Shown: positions 1-6,584, counted from the stretch's first letter. The stretch: DNA of 15,678 nucleotides from Xanthocytophaga sp031424975 (GCA_031424975.1 JANPIL010000499.1:1-15678), one strand, 5' to 3'. The notes: generated from the sequence alone by a model not told the origin. A program made the numbers and translations.

Positions 1-150
1 CGGAGGTTCCTGGCCGACAAGGGTATCAGCGAATACCGCATCACCACCGACGGCTTCGGCGAGGCACGCCCCAAGGACACCAACGACACCGATGCCGGAC
101 GCACCAAGAACCGCCGCGTGGAAATAATCTTCCACTACGAGAAGAAATAA
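1..150 (+). CDS. OmpA-family protein, C-terminal fragment (5' end outside window)
   Basis: The window opens inside a gene whose last 49 codons are visible, ending at TAA 148-150. The tail contains the OmpA/MotB signature: a turn with DGFGEARP, then the spaced TDAGRTKNRRVEI stretch. In this family the Asp and the Arg in the NRRVE part bind diaminopimelate of peptidoglycan. The protein is therefore probably an outer-membrane or periplasmic protein tethered to the cell wall. The N-terminal part (beta-barrel, TPR/WD40-like repeats or a lipoprotein signal) lies outside the window, so the full architecture is unknown. Directly downstream come a dispersed repeat copy and a perfect 29-base inverted repeat that probably terminates its transcript. 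Confidence 0.86.
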   Translation, partial: RRFLADKGISEYRITTDGFGEARPKDTNDTDAGRTKNRRVEIIFHYEKK

Positions 151-162
151 GTGCTGGGGCGG

Positions 163-198
163 GCGGAAATAGTATCTTCCGGAAAGCCCAAACCCGCC
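163..198 (-). repeat. Dispersed GGGTTTGGG...GATACTATT element, copy 1
   Basis: Read on the minus strand this is GGCGGGTTTGGGCTTTCC, then GGAA, then GATACTATTTCCGCC. It lies 12 bases after the OmpA stop codon. GGCGGG at 158-163 and CCCGCC at 193-198 form an inverted pair around it. In all entries of this family, strand gives the strand that reads GGGTTTGGG to GATACTATT. Confidence 0.8.
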
Positions 199-216
199 GT
201 GAGCCTTGTGTGGGCA

Positions 217-276
217 CGAACAAACAGAAAGCCGCCCCGGAAGTTCAAACTTCCGGGGCGGCTTTCTGTTTGTTCG
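217..276. terminator. Very long perfect hairpin (29-base arms), probable transcription terminator
   Basis: Bases 217-245 and 248-276 are exact reverse complements, separated only by CA. Allowing a four-base loop gives about a 28 bp perfect stem. The core is GAAAGCCGCCCCGGAAG with its complement, and the descending arm ends in the T-rich stretch CTTTCTGTTTGTT. It lies between the OmpA-family stop (150) and the aquaporin start (351), so it most likely terminates the upstream transcript and could work in both directions. The stem is much longer than a standard intrinsic terminator needs. Confidence 0.75.
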
Positions 277-309
277 GACTGTCGGGTTTGTGTGCATATT
301 TGCAAGCCG

Positions 310-345
310 GGAAAATAGTATCTTTCCGCACCACCAAACCCCCGC
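310..345 (-). repeat. Dispersed element, copy 2
   Basis: The minus strand reads GCGGGGGTTTGG, a divergent middle, then GGAAAGATACTATTTTCCCGG. It ends only 5 bases before the aquaporin ATG, so it forms most of the immediate 5' leader. The plus strand here contains TATCTTTC (319-326), a 7/8 match to a Bacteroidota -7 box, but no TTTG lies at the expected distance upstream. Confidence 0.7.
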
Positions 346-350
346 TTGTT

Positions 351-1142
351 ATGACCCCGTTTCTGGCCGAATTTTTTGGCACCATGCTCGTGATTGTTTT
401 TGGCGGCGGCGTAGTGGCCGGTGTCGTGTTAAAAGACACCAAGGCCGAAGGCGGCGGCTGGCTGGTGGTTACTTTTGGCTGGGGCTTTGCGGTAGCGTTC
501 GGGGTGTATGCCGTTGGGCAGGTGAGCGGGGCGCACCTGAACCCGGCGGTGACGGTGGCCTTGGCTTCGGCGGACAAGTTTGCGTGGCACAAAGTGCCGG
601 TGTACGTGCTGGCGCAACTGCTGGGAGCCGCTGCCGGGGCGGTGGTGGTGTGGCTGCACTACTTGCCGCATTGGCGGCGCACCCCGGACGCGGCAACCAA
701 GCTGGCGGTTTTTGCCACCATTCCGGCCATCCGCAGGCCCTTTAGTAACCTGCTGAGCGAAATCTTGGGCACGGCGGTGCTGCTCATCGGGCTGACCGCC
801 ATCGGAGCCAACAAGTATGCCGACGGCCTCAATCCGCTGATTGTGGGTTTTTTGGTCGTCGCCATCGGCTTGTCGCTGGGGGCCACCACGGGCTATGCCA
901 TCAATCCGGCCCGCGATCTGGCTCCCCGGCTGGTGCATTTCCTGTTGCCCATTCCCGGCAAGGGCCATTCTGATTGGGCTTATGCGTGGGTTCCGGTGGT
1001 GGGGCCGCTGGTGGGCGGCGTGTTGGGCATCCAAGTGTACCAGGCAATTTTCAAGGATCAGTTGGGCATTTGGCTTTGGGGTTCGGCGGGCATTGCGTTG
1101 GCGGCGGCGGTGCTGGCATACGTGAGGGAAGGCAAGGACTGA
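351..1142 (+). CDS. glpF: Aquaglyceroporin / glycerol facilitator (MIP family)
   Basis: The 263-residue integral membrane channel carries both MIP half-helix motifs: NPA at residues 64-66 (GAHLNPAVT) and NPA at 185-187, followed by Arg188-Asp189 (NPARD). An Asp after the second NPA-Arg, and a Trp (W44) aligning with GlpF Trp48 of the selectivity filter, favour a glycerol/small-polyol channel over a strict water channel. About six hydrophobic helices are visible and the length is normal for the family. The ATG at 351 was chosen because the protein then begins MTPFLAEFFGT, the usual start of helix 1; the open frame upstream runs through the terminator hairpin and a repeat. No glycerol kinase or dehydrogenase gene is adjacent, so the physiological substrate is inferred from residues only. 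Confidence 0.93.
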   Translation: MTPFLAEFFGTMLVIVFGGGVVAGVVLKDTKAEGGGWLVVTFGWGFAVAFGVYAVGQVSGAHLNPAVTVALASADKFAWHKVPVYVLAQLLGAAAGAVVVWLHYLPHWRRTPDAATKLAVFATIPAIRRPFSNLLSEILGTAVLLIGLTAIGANKYADGLNPLIVGFLVVAIGLSLGATTGYAINPARDLAPRLVHFLLPIPGKGHSDWAYAWVPVVGPLVGGVLGIQVYQAIFKDQLGIWLWGSAGIALAAAVLAYVREGKD

Positions 1143-1184
1143 TTTTCGGCGGGAATAGTACAGGAGGCTGAAATCGCCGAAATC
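1141..1184. terminator. Inverted repeat overlapping glpF stop, possible terminator
   Basis: GATTTTCGGCG (1141-1151) pairs with CGCCGAAATC (1175-1184), with one bulged T. The 23-base loop contains GGAATAGTA, the end of a decayed dispersed element. The left arm overlaps the last two bases of the TGA stop. No U-tract follows, so termination activity is uncertain. Confidence 0.35.
1150..1178 (-). repeat. Dispersed element, decayed copy 3
   Basis: The minus strand reads CGGCGATTTCAGCC, a short spacer, then GTACTATTCCCGC. Only the TACTATT end and the GGCG-TTT-GCC pattern are kept, so membership of the family is tentative. Confidence 0.35.
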
Positions 1185-1377
1185 CGCGTGAAAACTGAAA
1201 GCCAATGGCTTCAAAAAAGCCGGACAAGGCCACAAAGTGGTTTACCGGCAAAAGGCGCGGGGGCAAACTGTTGTCCGGTGTCGAAACACGGATGTTTGCT
1301 ATGCGAATTGAGTGCAATCCTACGCGTTGGCTGCCGTAAAGCGGATTTTTGCGGGAACGGTTCACGGTTATAATTGT

Positions 1378-1385
1378 TACTTTTG
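1378..1385 (+). promoter_or_regulatory. Bacteroidota-type -7 box (TAnnTTTG) upstream of histidine kinase
   Basis: TACTTTTG matches the consensus TAnnTTTG exactly and lies 58 bases upstream of the ATG at 1444. A TTTG occurs at 1348-1351, but the 26-base gap is longer than the usual 19-21. The box lies inside the open frame that starts at GTG 1312, which argues that translation begins downstream of it. Confidence 0.4.
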
Positions 1386-1443
1386 TGAAACGGATTCCCA
1401 GACGCGGATTTTTCGCGTTTGCATTCCCCGGCCCGGATACGAA

Positions 1444-3744
1444 ATGCCTTCATCCGTAATCCGCAACCGAACCCGCCCTTTGCCTGCCAACGTGATGAAC
1501 AACCACTTTCATATCCTCGTTGAAAACCTGCCCGAAGGGATACTTGCCGAAGACAGCCTCGGCAAAATCACGTTTGCCAACCGCCCGTTTTGCGAAATGT
1601 TTGGCTTGCCCGCTACCGCAAACGAGCTAACCGGATTGGATGCACTGGAGGCTTTCCAACGGAACAGCCAACATTTTACCGATCCGGACGGGTTTTTTGG
1701 CCGGATGCGCGAAGTGGGGCAAGGACGGACAACCGTTACCGGGGATGAGATATGGCTTGCGGATGGCAGATGCATGGAGCGGGATTACATTCCCGTCATG
1801 GATGGCGGCGAATATGACGGGTGTTTCTGGAAATACCGCGATGTGACGCAGCAGAAACAGGACGAGGCGCGCCTGCGGAAAAACGAGGAACTCTACCGCC
1901 TGCTATCCGAAAGTTCGCGCGATGTGGTGGCCTTGCACCGACCCGACTTCCGCTACCTGTACGTGTCGCCTTCCGTCCGGGATGTGGCCGGCTATGACCC
2001 CGCCGAACTGACCGGCCAGTCGCCGCTGGACTATATTCATCCCGACGACCTGGCTCGGGTGAGGGATGCCCACGAACGCGCATTCGGAGCTACTGGCGCA
2101 AATTGCATCCGCTACCGGGTGCGGCGCAAGGATGGCGGCTATCTCTGGATGGAAACGCACCTGCGCATGATCCGGGATGCCAACGGAACCCTCACGCACC
2201 TGCAAACCTCCTCGCGCGACATTAGCTTGCGCGCCCAAGCCGAGGAAAGGCTCAAGCAAAGCGAAGACAACCTGAAGGCACTGCTTGCCACAACCGAAGA
2301 TACGATTTATTCAATCACCACTGATTTTCAACTGATTACCTGCAATTCGGCTTTCAGTGAAACCGTGCTGAAGTATGCCGGCGTGCAAATCAGCGCGGGC
2401 GATTACTGCTCGCTGACACTCCTGCCCCCCGAAGTGCAAGCCGAATGGAAGGAGCATTACCGGCGGGTGTTTTCCGGGGAGCGTTTCTCCGCCATCTCCG
2501 AGTCCGAGCATTTCGGCCAGACCCTCCGTTACGAGCATTTCTTCAATCCCATCTTTGACTTGAAACGGCGCGTGACCGGGGCTTCCGTGTTCGGGCGCGA
2601 CATCACTGCCCGCATCGGGGCGGAAAAACAAATGCGCGAGCAAAGCCATCTGCTCGACGCAATCCTGGCCAACCTGCCGGTAATCGTGTTCCGCACCGAT
2701 GCGAACGGGGTGTTCACGCAGTCGCGGGGAGCCGGATTGCGGGGTCTCGGCTTGGAAAACGACCAGGCAGTGGGGCAGAACCTGTACGCGATGTTTCCCC
2801 ACCTGAAAGACCAGTTTGATGCCATGTACCAGACCGCAATCGTATCTTTCACCACCCAAGGCGGAGAGCCGGGCAGTGAGTGGTGCTTTGAGAACCATAT
2901 CTTCCGGGATGAGGACGGATCGGGCTGCATTACCGGTTTTGCGTGGGATGTGTCGAAGGAAAAAGCGGTAGAGCAGGCGCTGCGCCACCAGGCAGACCAA
3001 ATGACGGTGCTGAATGCCGATAAGGACAAGCTGTTTTCCATCATCTCGCACGACCTGCGCGGGCCGCTGACGGGAATACTCGGCATTACCGACCTGCTGG
3101 GTAACGGACTCGACACGCTGTCGGACGAGGAAGTCCGGTTCTTTGCCGCCAACCTGCACGTATCGGCCACGGGCCTGCTCAAACTGCTCGACAACCTGCT
3201 CGAATGGGCACTCAACGAATCGGGCCGCATGGCTTACGAGCCGCAACCAACCGATATGCGTCAATTGTGCGAGGAAGTGCTGGAGGTGCTGCGGCTGAAC
3301 CTGAAAAACAAAGGCATCGGCCTGCACCTCGACATCAGGGGCGATGCGTATGCCCAGGCCGACCGCCGCATGGCACAATCGGTGCTGCGCAACCTGCTGT
3401 CCAACGCCATCAAGTTTACCCCGGCGGGCGGACAGATAACCATCGGCATCACAAACGATGCGCCAACCCACGCCGCCGGGCAAAACGACCGGTCATGGCT
3501 GCGCATCAGCATCATGGACACCGGAACGGGCATGGATGAAGAAACCCTGAATGCACTTTTCAATACCAAAGTCAGGCATTCCATGCGGGGTACGGCGGGT
3601 GAGAAGGGAACCGGACTGGGGTTGTCGCTGTGCCGCGATTTCGTGGCCAGGCACGGCGGGCGTATATGGGCCGAAAGCCGCCCGGGCGAAGGCTCATGCC
3701 TGCACTTTACCCTGCCGAAAATTTCGGTGGGGCTGCTGCTGTAA
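1444..3744 (+). CDS. Multi-PAS cytoplasmic sensor histidine kinase
   Basis: The 766-residue hybrid of sensor and kinase domains has no membrane segment or signal peptide, so it should sense a cytoplasmic or diffusible cue. Four PAS-type modules run in order: about 20-135 (ENLPEGILAEDSLGKITF), about 148-268 (PAS_3-like, with YIHPDD and RYRVRRKDGGYLWME), about 272-398 (IYSITTDFQLITCN) and about 400-514 (LPVIVFRTDANGVF). The HisKA helix follows with the phospho-acceptor His536 in SHDLRGPLTG. The HATPase_c domain comes last, with N-box NLLSNAIKF near 650, DTGTGM near 692 and GEKGTGLGLSL near 720-729. All kinase boxes are intact. No response regulator gene is adjacent, so its partner is encoded elsewhere. 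ATG 1444 is preferred over GTG 1312 because of the promoter-like box between them; ATG 1495 also remains possible. Confidence 0.94.
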   Translation: MPSSVIRNRTRPLPANVMNNHFHILVENLPEGILAEDSLGKITFANRPFCEMFGLPATANELTGLDALEAFQRNSQHFTDPDGFFGRMREVGQGRTTVTGDEIWLADGRCMERDYIPVMDGGEYDGCFWKYRDVTQQKQDEARLRKNEELYRLLSESSRDVVALHRPDFRYLYVSPSVRDVAGYDPAELTGQSPLDYIHPDDLARVRDAHERAFGATGANCIRYRVRRKDGGYLWMETHLRMIRDANGTLTHLQTSSRDISLRAQAEERLKQSEDNLKALLATTEDTIYSITTDFQLITCNSAFSETVLKYAGVQISAGDYCSLTLLPPEVQAEWKEHYRRVFSGERFSAISESEHFGQTLRYEHFFNPIFDLKRRVTGASVFGRDITARIGAEKQMREQSHLLDAILANLPVIVFRTDANGVFTQSRGAGLRGLGLENDQAVGQNLYAMFPHLKDQFDAMYQTAIVSFTTQGGEPGSEWCFENHIFRDEDGSGCITGFAWDVSKEKAVEQALRHQADQMTVLNADKDKLFSIISHDLRGPLTGILGITDLLGNGLDTLSDEEVRFFAANLHVSATGLLKLLDNLLEWALNESGRMAYEPQPTDMRQLCEEVLEVLRLNLKNKGIGLHLDIRGDAYAQADRRMAQSVLRNLLSNAIKFTPAGGQITIGITNDAPTHAAGQNDRSWLRISIMDTGTGMDEETLNALFNTKVRHSMRGTAGEKGTGLGLSLCRDFVARHGGRIWAESRPGEGSCLHFTLPKISVGLLL

Positions 3745-3756
3745 GGGCTGATGGGT

Positions 3757-3811
3757 GGGGTTTGGGTCTTTTGAAAGCTGAAAGCCCCGTCTTTAGCGGG
3801 GATACTATTTT
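3757..3811 (+). repeat. Dispersed element, long copy 4 with internal hairpin, likely terminator of the kinase gene
   Basis: GGGGTTTGGGTCTTTTGAAA is followed by a 24-base insert and then GGGATACTATTTT. The insert forms CCCCGT (3785-3790) / GCGGGG (3796-3801) around CTTTA, with one T-G wobble. It starts 12 bases after the kinase stop and is followed by ATACTATTTT, so it could act as an intrinsic terminator. Bases 3769-3810 are identical to 8503-8544. Confidence 0.8.
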
Positions 3812-3825
3812 ATGGAAAGCGTAGG

Positions 3826-3842
3826 CGGACTTTCCAAGTCCG
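3826..3842. repeat. Short perfect hairpin CGGACTT-TCC-AAGTCCG
   Basis: The seven-base arms 3826-3832 and 3836-3842 are exact reverse complements with a three-base loop. It lies within the convergent junction. I see no second copy in the window. Confidence 0.5.
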
Positions 3843-3864
3843 GCAGGGCAGGCAGCCAAGATAC

Positions 3865-3897
3865 AACTCTGGCAGGGTTTTGAACTCTGGCAGGGTT
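3865..3897. repeat. Tandem pair of AACTCTGGCAGGGTT units
   Basis: Two identical 15-base units at 3865-3879 and 3883-3897 repeat with an 18-base period. Each unit is nearly palindromic (AACYCTG-CAGGGTT). A related inverted pair is present at 8622-8654, so this is a second dispersed repeat family in the window. Confidence 0.75.
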
Positions 3898-3924
3898 AAG
3901 GCAAGCCAAGACCCGATTCCTCCT

Positions 3925-3939
3925 CTGCCGAAACGGCAG
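3925..3939. terminator. CTGCCG/CGGCAG hairpin followed by T-rich stretch
   Basis: A six-base perfect stem (3925-3930 with 3934-3939, loop AAA) is followed by GCGGGGGTTTTGCCTTTT. It may contribute to termination of rightward transcripts. The T-rich part is also the head of dispersed-element copy 5. Confidence 0.35.
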
Positions 3940-3973
3940 GCGGGGGTTTTGCCTTTTCAAATCATACTATTTC
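3940..3973 (+). repeat. Dispersed element, copy 5
   Basis: It reads GCGGGGGTTTTGCCTTTT, then CAAA, then TCATACTATTTC. It has TCATACT in place of TGATACT but keeps both conserved ends and the usual spacing. It lies about 65 bases beyond the hsdM-like stop codon. Confidence 0.7.
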
Positions 3974-4036
3974 GTTTGGCCGTCAGCGGCGGGTTTTACG
4001 CGTGGATAGCGGGCGGATGAATCAAACCGTTTCCGT

Positions 4037-5488
4037 TTACAATGTCACCAGTTCGGCGGTCTCGCGGCGTATTTTCTCCTGTATCCCCGACAGCATTTTT
4101 TCCAGCGATTCTATTTCGCCCACCAGCGCCTTCAGGTTCACTTCCGTCGGCTTTTCGGATTGCTGCACGTACCGTTTGGCGGTCAGGTTATAGTTGTTGT
4201 CTTCGTTTTCCACCTCCCGCTGCGTGGCGCGGTAGGCCAAGCCATCGTGCGAGGCAAACTTGCGGAACAAGTCCATGACCTGCTTGCTGTGCGCCACCCT
4301 GATTTTGTTCCGGCGGCGGTCGGCTTCGTACAAGTCCGAGGCATCCACAAAAAGCACATCCGAATGGGTTTTGGCCTTATTCAGCAGCAAAATAGCCGAA
4401 TTGATCTTGCTGCTGTAAAACACGTGCGGCGGCAGGTCAATCACGGCCTCCACCAGATTGTTGCCCACCAGTTTGCGGCGCACTTGCAGGGCGGTGCCGG
4501 TCTTGAAAAGCAGGCCGTGCGGCACTACAAGTATGGCTTTGCCGGTTTCGTTCAGCGCCTCCAGGGCATACGTCAGGAAATCGGAGCTTTCGGATGGTTT
4601 TTTGGCCTTGGTCACGGGTATTGTGACGTTGTCGGCGGCGGCAGTTCCGTTTTTGCGGCGTTTCTTGGCTGTTTGCAGAAAGTCGCGGGCATTGGCGGGC
4701 AGCAGCAGTTTTTCCTGGAAAGGAGGCTGCACCAGCACGCAGTCGTAGGTTTGCTTGGCGGGTTTGGATTTGAGCAGGCTGTCGGCACTTTCAAGTGAAA
4801 CATCAAAGGCACCGTTGAAAAACAAATGGTAGCGCGCCAATTCCACGTACACCGGTTGGATGTCCTGCCCGGAAAGTGCCGTTCCGCTGAGTTTGCCCAC
4901 CTTGGCGGCCTGCACCAGCAGCGTGCCGATGCCCAAACCCGGATCGTGGACGGTGTGGTTAGGCTCAAGGCGCGCCATCTGCGCCATCAGGTTGGCAATG
5001 CTGCGGGGCGTGTAAAGGAAGCCGTCCTTGTGGAAATTCTCCTCGGTGAATTTTTCAATCAGGTACCCGATGGAATAGCCCAGTTCGTCGGCGGCCTTAC
5101 CCTTGGTTCCGAACGAAATCGTGTCAATATCCTCCAGCAACTGCAATAGCTTGAGTTCGCGATCCGAATCCGCATTTTGGAAAACCAGTTTTTCAAAGGA
5201 GATTGTCTGGAACATCCTGCCGAATGTGGCGGCATTGTCCGTGCTGAGGGCTTGCACGGCATCGTCAAGCCGCCGGGTGGTTCCGGCCGGCGATAGGTTG
5301 CTCCAAACGGAAAGCAGTATCTTGGCGGTGGCGGGCTTCACGTTCCCGAAAAAATGCTTGTCTTGGGTGTCATGGATGAATTTCAGGGCCAGCACCGCCA
5401 AAAAGTGGGTGAAAACCTCGGTTCTCCGGTCTTTGTCCTTGAACCGGCGGTAATGCTTGGTGAGCGACAGTATGAAATCCTTGTTCAT
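4037..5488 (-). CDS. hsdM: HsdM-like type I DNA methyltransferase subunit with altered motif IV (QPPF)
   Basis: The 483-residue protein has the layout of a type I N6-adenine methyltransferase. An N-terminal helical HsdM domain (1-140) precedes FLYTPRSIANLM (157-168, compare FYTPRxV). Next are SAM motif I VHDPGLGIGTLL (180-191), motif IV at 254-257, the VVPHGLLF and VIDLPPHVFYSSKINSAILLL blocks (321-369), and the NLTAKRYV tail block. Normal length and full C-terminus indicate an intact gene. The catalytic tetrapeptide is Gln254-Pro-Pro-Phe, where active enzymes have Asn/Asp/Ser-Pro-Pro-aromatic; the codon is CAG on the coding strand. Methylation activity is therefore doubtful. The gene follows the half-length S gene by 57 bp in the same direction and no HsdR gene is adjacent. 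ATG 5488 begins MNKDFILSL. Confidence 0.88.
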   Translation of the reverse strand: MNKDFILSLTKHYRRFKDKDRRTEVFTHFLAVLALKFIHDTQDKHFFGNVKPATAKILLSVWSNLSPAGTTRRLDDAVQALSTDNAATFGRMFQTISFEKLVFQNADSDRELKLLQLLEDIDTISFGTKGKAADELGYSIGYLIEKFTEENFHKDGFLYTPRSIANLMAQMARLEPNHTVHDPGLGIGTLLVQAAKVGKLSGTALSGQDIQPVYVELARYHLFFNGAFDVSLESADSLLKSKPAKQTYDCVLVQPPFQEKLLLPANARDFLQTAKKRRKNGTAAADNVTIPVTKAKKPSESSDFLTYALEALNETGKAILVVPHGLLFKTGTALQVRRKLVGNNLVEAVIDLPPHVFYSSKINSAILLLNKAKTHSDVLFVDASDLYEADRRRNKIRVAHSKQVMDLFRKFASHDGLAYRATQREVENEDNNYNLTAKRYVQQSEKPTEVNLKALVGEIESLEKMLSGIQEKIRRETAELVTL

Positions 5489-5545
5489 GAGCGGGTTGGG
5501 TTTTAGGTGTTCGGGCCGGATGGAACCCCGGTGCGGTCTGCGTTT

Positions 5546-6118
5546 TCACTTGTACACTTCGTGCAGCATCAATTGTTGCAGGTAGGCATCCTTTTTCTCC
5601 TCCAATGCCGACAGGGTTGCCTTTTCCTGCTCGCGGTCTTGGATCAGGTGTACTATCTTTTCCTGCACCGCCAACTGCGGCACGGCAATGTCAAGGTTTT
5701 TGAGCACGCTCATCGGCAGCGAAAACATGCTGGTGCCCGAGGCGTTGGAACGGAAATAGGACTCGCTTTGCGGCAGGTTCAAAAACCATTGGAGGTAGGC
5801 GGGAAGCACCTTGACCGCGGGTTTGACGCGGATGGAAAAGAAGGCGGAGGAAATGACGCGTTTTTTTTCGGACGGGCTGATTTGGCAGGCTTTGGTGTAT
5901 TTGCCTTTGGCCAGCAGGATCAGTTGGCCGGGTTGCAGGAAGTGCTTCGCCTTGATCTGTTCGGTGCCGATGCGCACCAGCCTGCTTGAAATGCTGAGGT
6001 CGGAGTTTACATCGCGCATCTGAATCACTTCCACTTCGCCATCCAGATTGTCGAGCAAGCGGTTCCGGAAGGTGATGCCGGTTTTTATTTCTGCTACTTC
6101 ATGCAATTTTACGGTCAT
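5546..6118 (-). CDS. hsdS: Single-TRD HsdS-like specificity subunit (half length)
   Basis: The 190-residue protein resembles one half of a type I specificity subunit. It begins KLHEVAEIKTGITFRNRL, the usual start of a target-recognition domain. It continues with LQPGQLILLAKGKYTKAC, then SYFRSNASGTSMFSLPMSVLKNLDIAVPQLAVQEKIVHLI, the classic TRD-end to spacer-helix transition, and closes with a coiled helix rich in Glu/Lys. Full HsdS has two such units in about 400 residues, so this one would need to dimerise to recognise a bipartite site. It ends in a clean TGA with no sign of a second broken half. It precedes the methyltransferase gene, the reverse of the common hsdM-hsdS order. ATG 6118 gives the typical N-terminus; GTG 6139 in the same frame would add seven residues. 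Confidence 0.85.
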   Translation of the reverse strand: MTVKLHEVAEIKTGITFRNRLLDNLDGEVEVIQMRDVNSDLSISSRLVRIGTEQIKAKHFLQPGQLILLAKGKYTKACQISPSEKKRVISSAFFSIRVKPAVKVLPAYLQWFLNLPQSESYFRSNASGTSMFSLPMSVLKNLDIAVPQLAVQEKIVHLIQDREQEKATLSALEEKKDAYLQQLMLHEVYK

Positions 6119-6276
6119 TTTCACATTGGTTTTTGCCACGGGAAACCGGGGTTCTCATGGGAGGGGATTATTGCGCAGCGATGGTGCGACACCGTTATCA
6201 GGCCAAGCGCACCTGACTGGCAGGCACGTATGGCATACAGTAGAAAATCTGTTAAAAATGCCGGTTTGTTATTAAA

Positions 6277-6310
6277 AAAGTAACATACAAAAACGGCAGT
6301 ATGTTACTTT
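6277..6310. promoter_or_regulatory. AT-rich inverted repeat, candidate operator
   Basis: AAAGTAACATAC (6277-6288) and GTATGTTACTTT (6299-6310) are perfect complements separated by 10 bases. The AT-rich composition stands out from the surroundings. It lies 159 bp upstream of the hsdS-like ATG and 275 bp upstream of the nagB ATG, a plausible position for a repressor site. On the minus strand the arm contains TACTTTTT, close to a -7 box. A small terminator or a transposition scar are alternatives. Confidence 0.4.
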
Positions 6311-6430
6311 AGGGTACGGCACTATCCACATCTTTATACGGTGGCAAATGCGAAATGTTGTACGGATTGTGATAAAATTTGCGAAAAACGGTTCGTGCGC
6401 CAGTGCGTTCGGATACCCGCGGTCGCCCCC

Positions 6431-6463
6431 AAAATAGTATCCCCGGAAAAGCCCAAACCCGCC
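6431..6463 (-). repeat. Dispersed element, copy 6
   Basis: The minus strand reads GGCGGGTTTGGGCTTTTCC, then GGGGATACTATTTTGGGGG. It is one of the closest matches to the consensus. It lies in the nagB upstream region, pointing away from nagB. Confidence 0.8.
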
Positions 6464-6507
6464 CTGCCAGCCCGACTGCCCCGGCTACTGCTGGTTTTTG
6501 CATCTTT

Positions 6508-6541
6508 TTTGCGGCGTTTCGTTCCTGAATCCATAATTTCG
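6508..6541 (+). promoter_or_regulatory. Possible nagB promoter (TTTG, 22 bp, TAATTTCG)
   Basis: TTTG at 6508-6511 and TAATTTCG at 6534-6541 resemble the Bacteroidota -33 TTTG and -7 TAnnTTTG boxes, with one mismatch and a 22-base spacer. Transcription would start near 6548, giving a leader of about 37 bases before ATG 6585. Confidence 0.3.
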
Positions 6542-6584
6542 CCTCTCATTGTATCCCGAATTTAACCTGTCCGGCCTATCTCTT

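Larger units (their letters stand above)
1143..1443. other. Intergenic region between glpF-like gene and histidine kinase
   Basis: This gap of about 300 bp holds an inverted repeat overlapping the glpF stop (1141-1184) with a decayed dispersed-element copy in its loop. It also holds an AAGCC/GGCTT mini-hairpin near 1197-1213, a distant CCGGACAA/TTGTCCGG pair (1220-1227, 1271-1278), and a promoter-like box at 1378-1385. I see no convincing small gene or tRNA. Confidence 0.5.
3745..4036. other. Convergent intergenic region packed with hairpins and repeats
   Basis: Between the histidine kinase stop and the hsdM-like stop lie, in order: a long dispersed-element copy (3757-3811), a CGGACTT/AAGTCCG hairpin (3826-3842), two AACTCTGGCAGGGTT units (3865-3897), a CTGCCG/CGGCAG hairpin (3925-3939), and another dispersed-element copy (3940-3973). 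No gene is supported here. Confidence 0.7.
6119..6584. other. Divergent intergenic region between hsdS-like gene and nagB fusion
   Basis: About 465 bp that must hold promoters for both directions. It contains an AT-rich 12-base inverted repeat (6277-6310), dispersed-element copy 6 (6431-6463), and a weak promoter-like pair for nagB (6508-6541). Two overlapping open frames of about 70 codons run through the repeat on opposite strands and look accidental. I see no tRNA. Confidence 0.5.

Noticed and set aside
310..345. Dispersed element as a set of Bacteroidota promoters
   Set aside because: The A strand has TATCTTT, similar to TAnnTTTG, but a TTTG at the right distance is lacking and copies face both toward and away from genes, including positions inside genes.
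429..1235. 268-codon open frame antisense to the aquaglyceroporin
   Set aside because: Arg/His/Gln-rich composition, no motifs, and complete overlap with a clear MIP channel.
1312..1443. Upstream GTG start adding 44 residues to the histidine kinase
   Set aside because: The extension has no domain character and contains an exact TAnnTTTG promoter-like box; ATG 1444 precedes the first PAS domain.
2311..3483. 390-codon open frame antisense to the histidine kinase
   Set aside because: The sense strand encodes clear PAS, HisKA and HATPase motifs; the antisense product shows no family motif and is a by-product of GC-rich codon use.
3865..3897. CRISPR array
   Set aside because: Only two units with a three-base spacing and no spacers or cas genes; it belongs to a short palindromic repeat family.
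6140..6250. Possible tRNA in the hsdS-nagB gap
   Set aside because: A GGTTC-like string is present but no acceptor stem, anticodon arm or cloverleaf pairing can be built around it.
6334..6565. Two opposing small open frames (71 and 74 codons) upstream of nagB
   Set aside because: Both run across dispersed-element copy 6, have biased composition and no start-region support; they look accidental.
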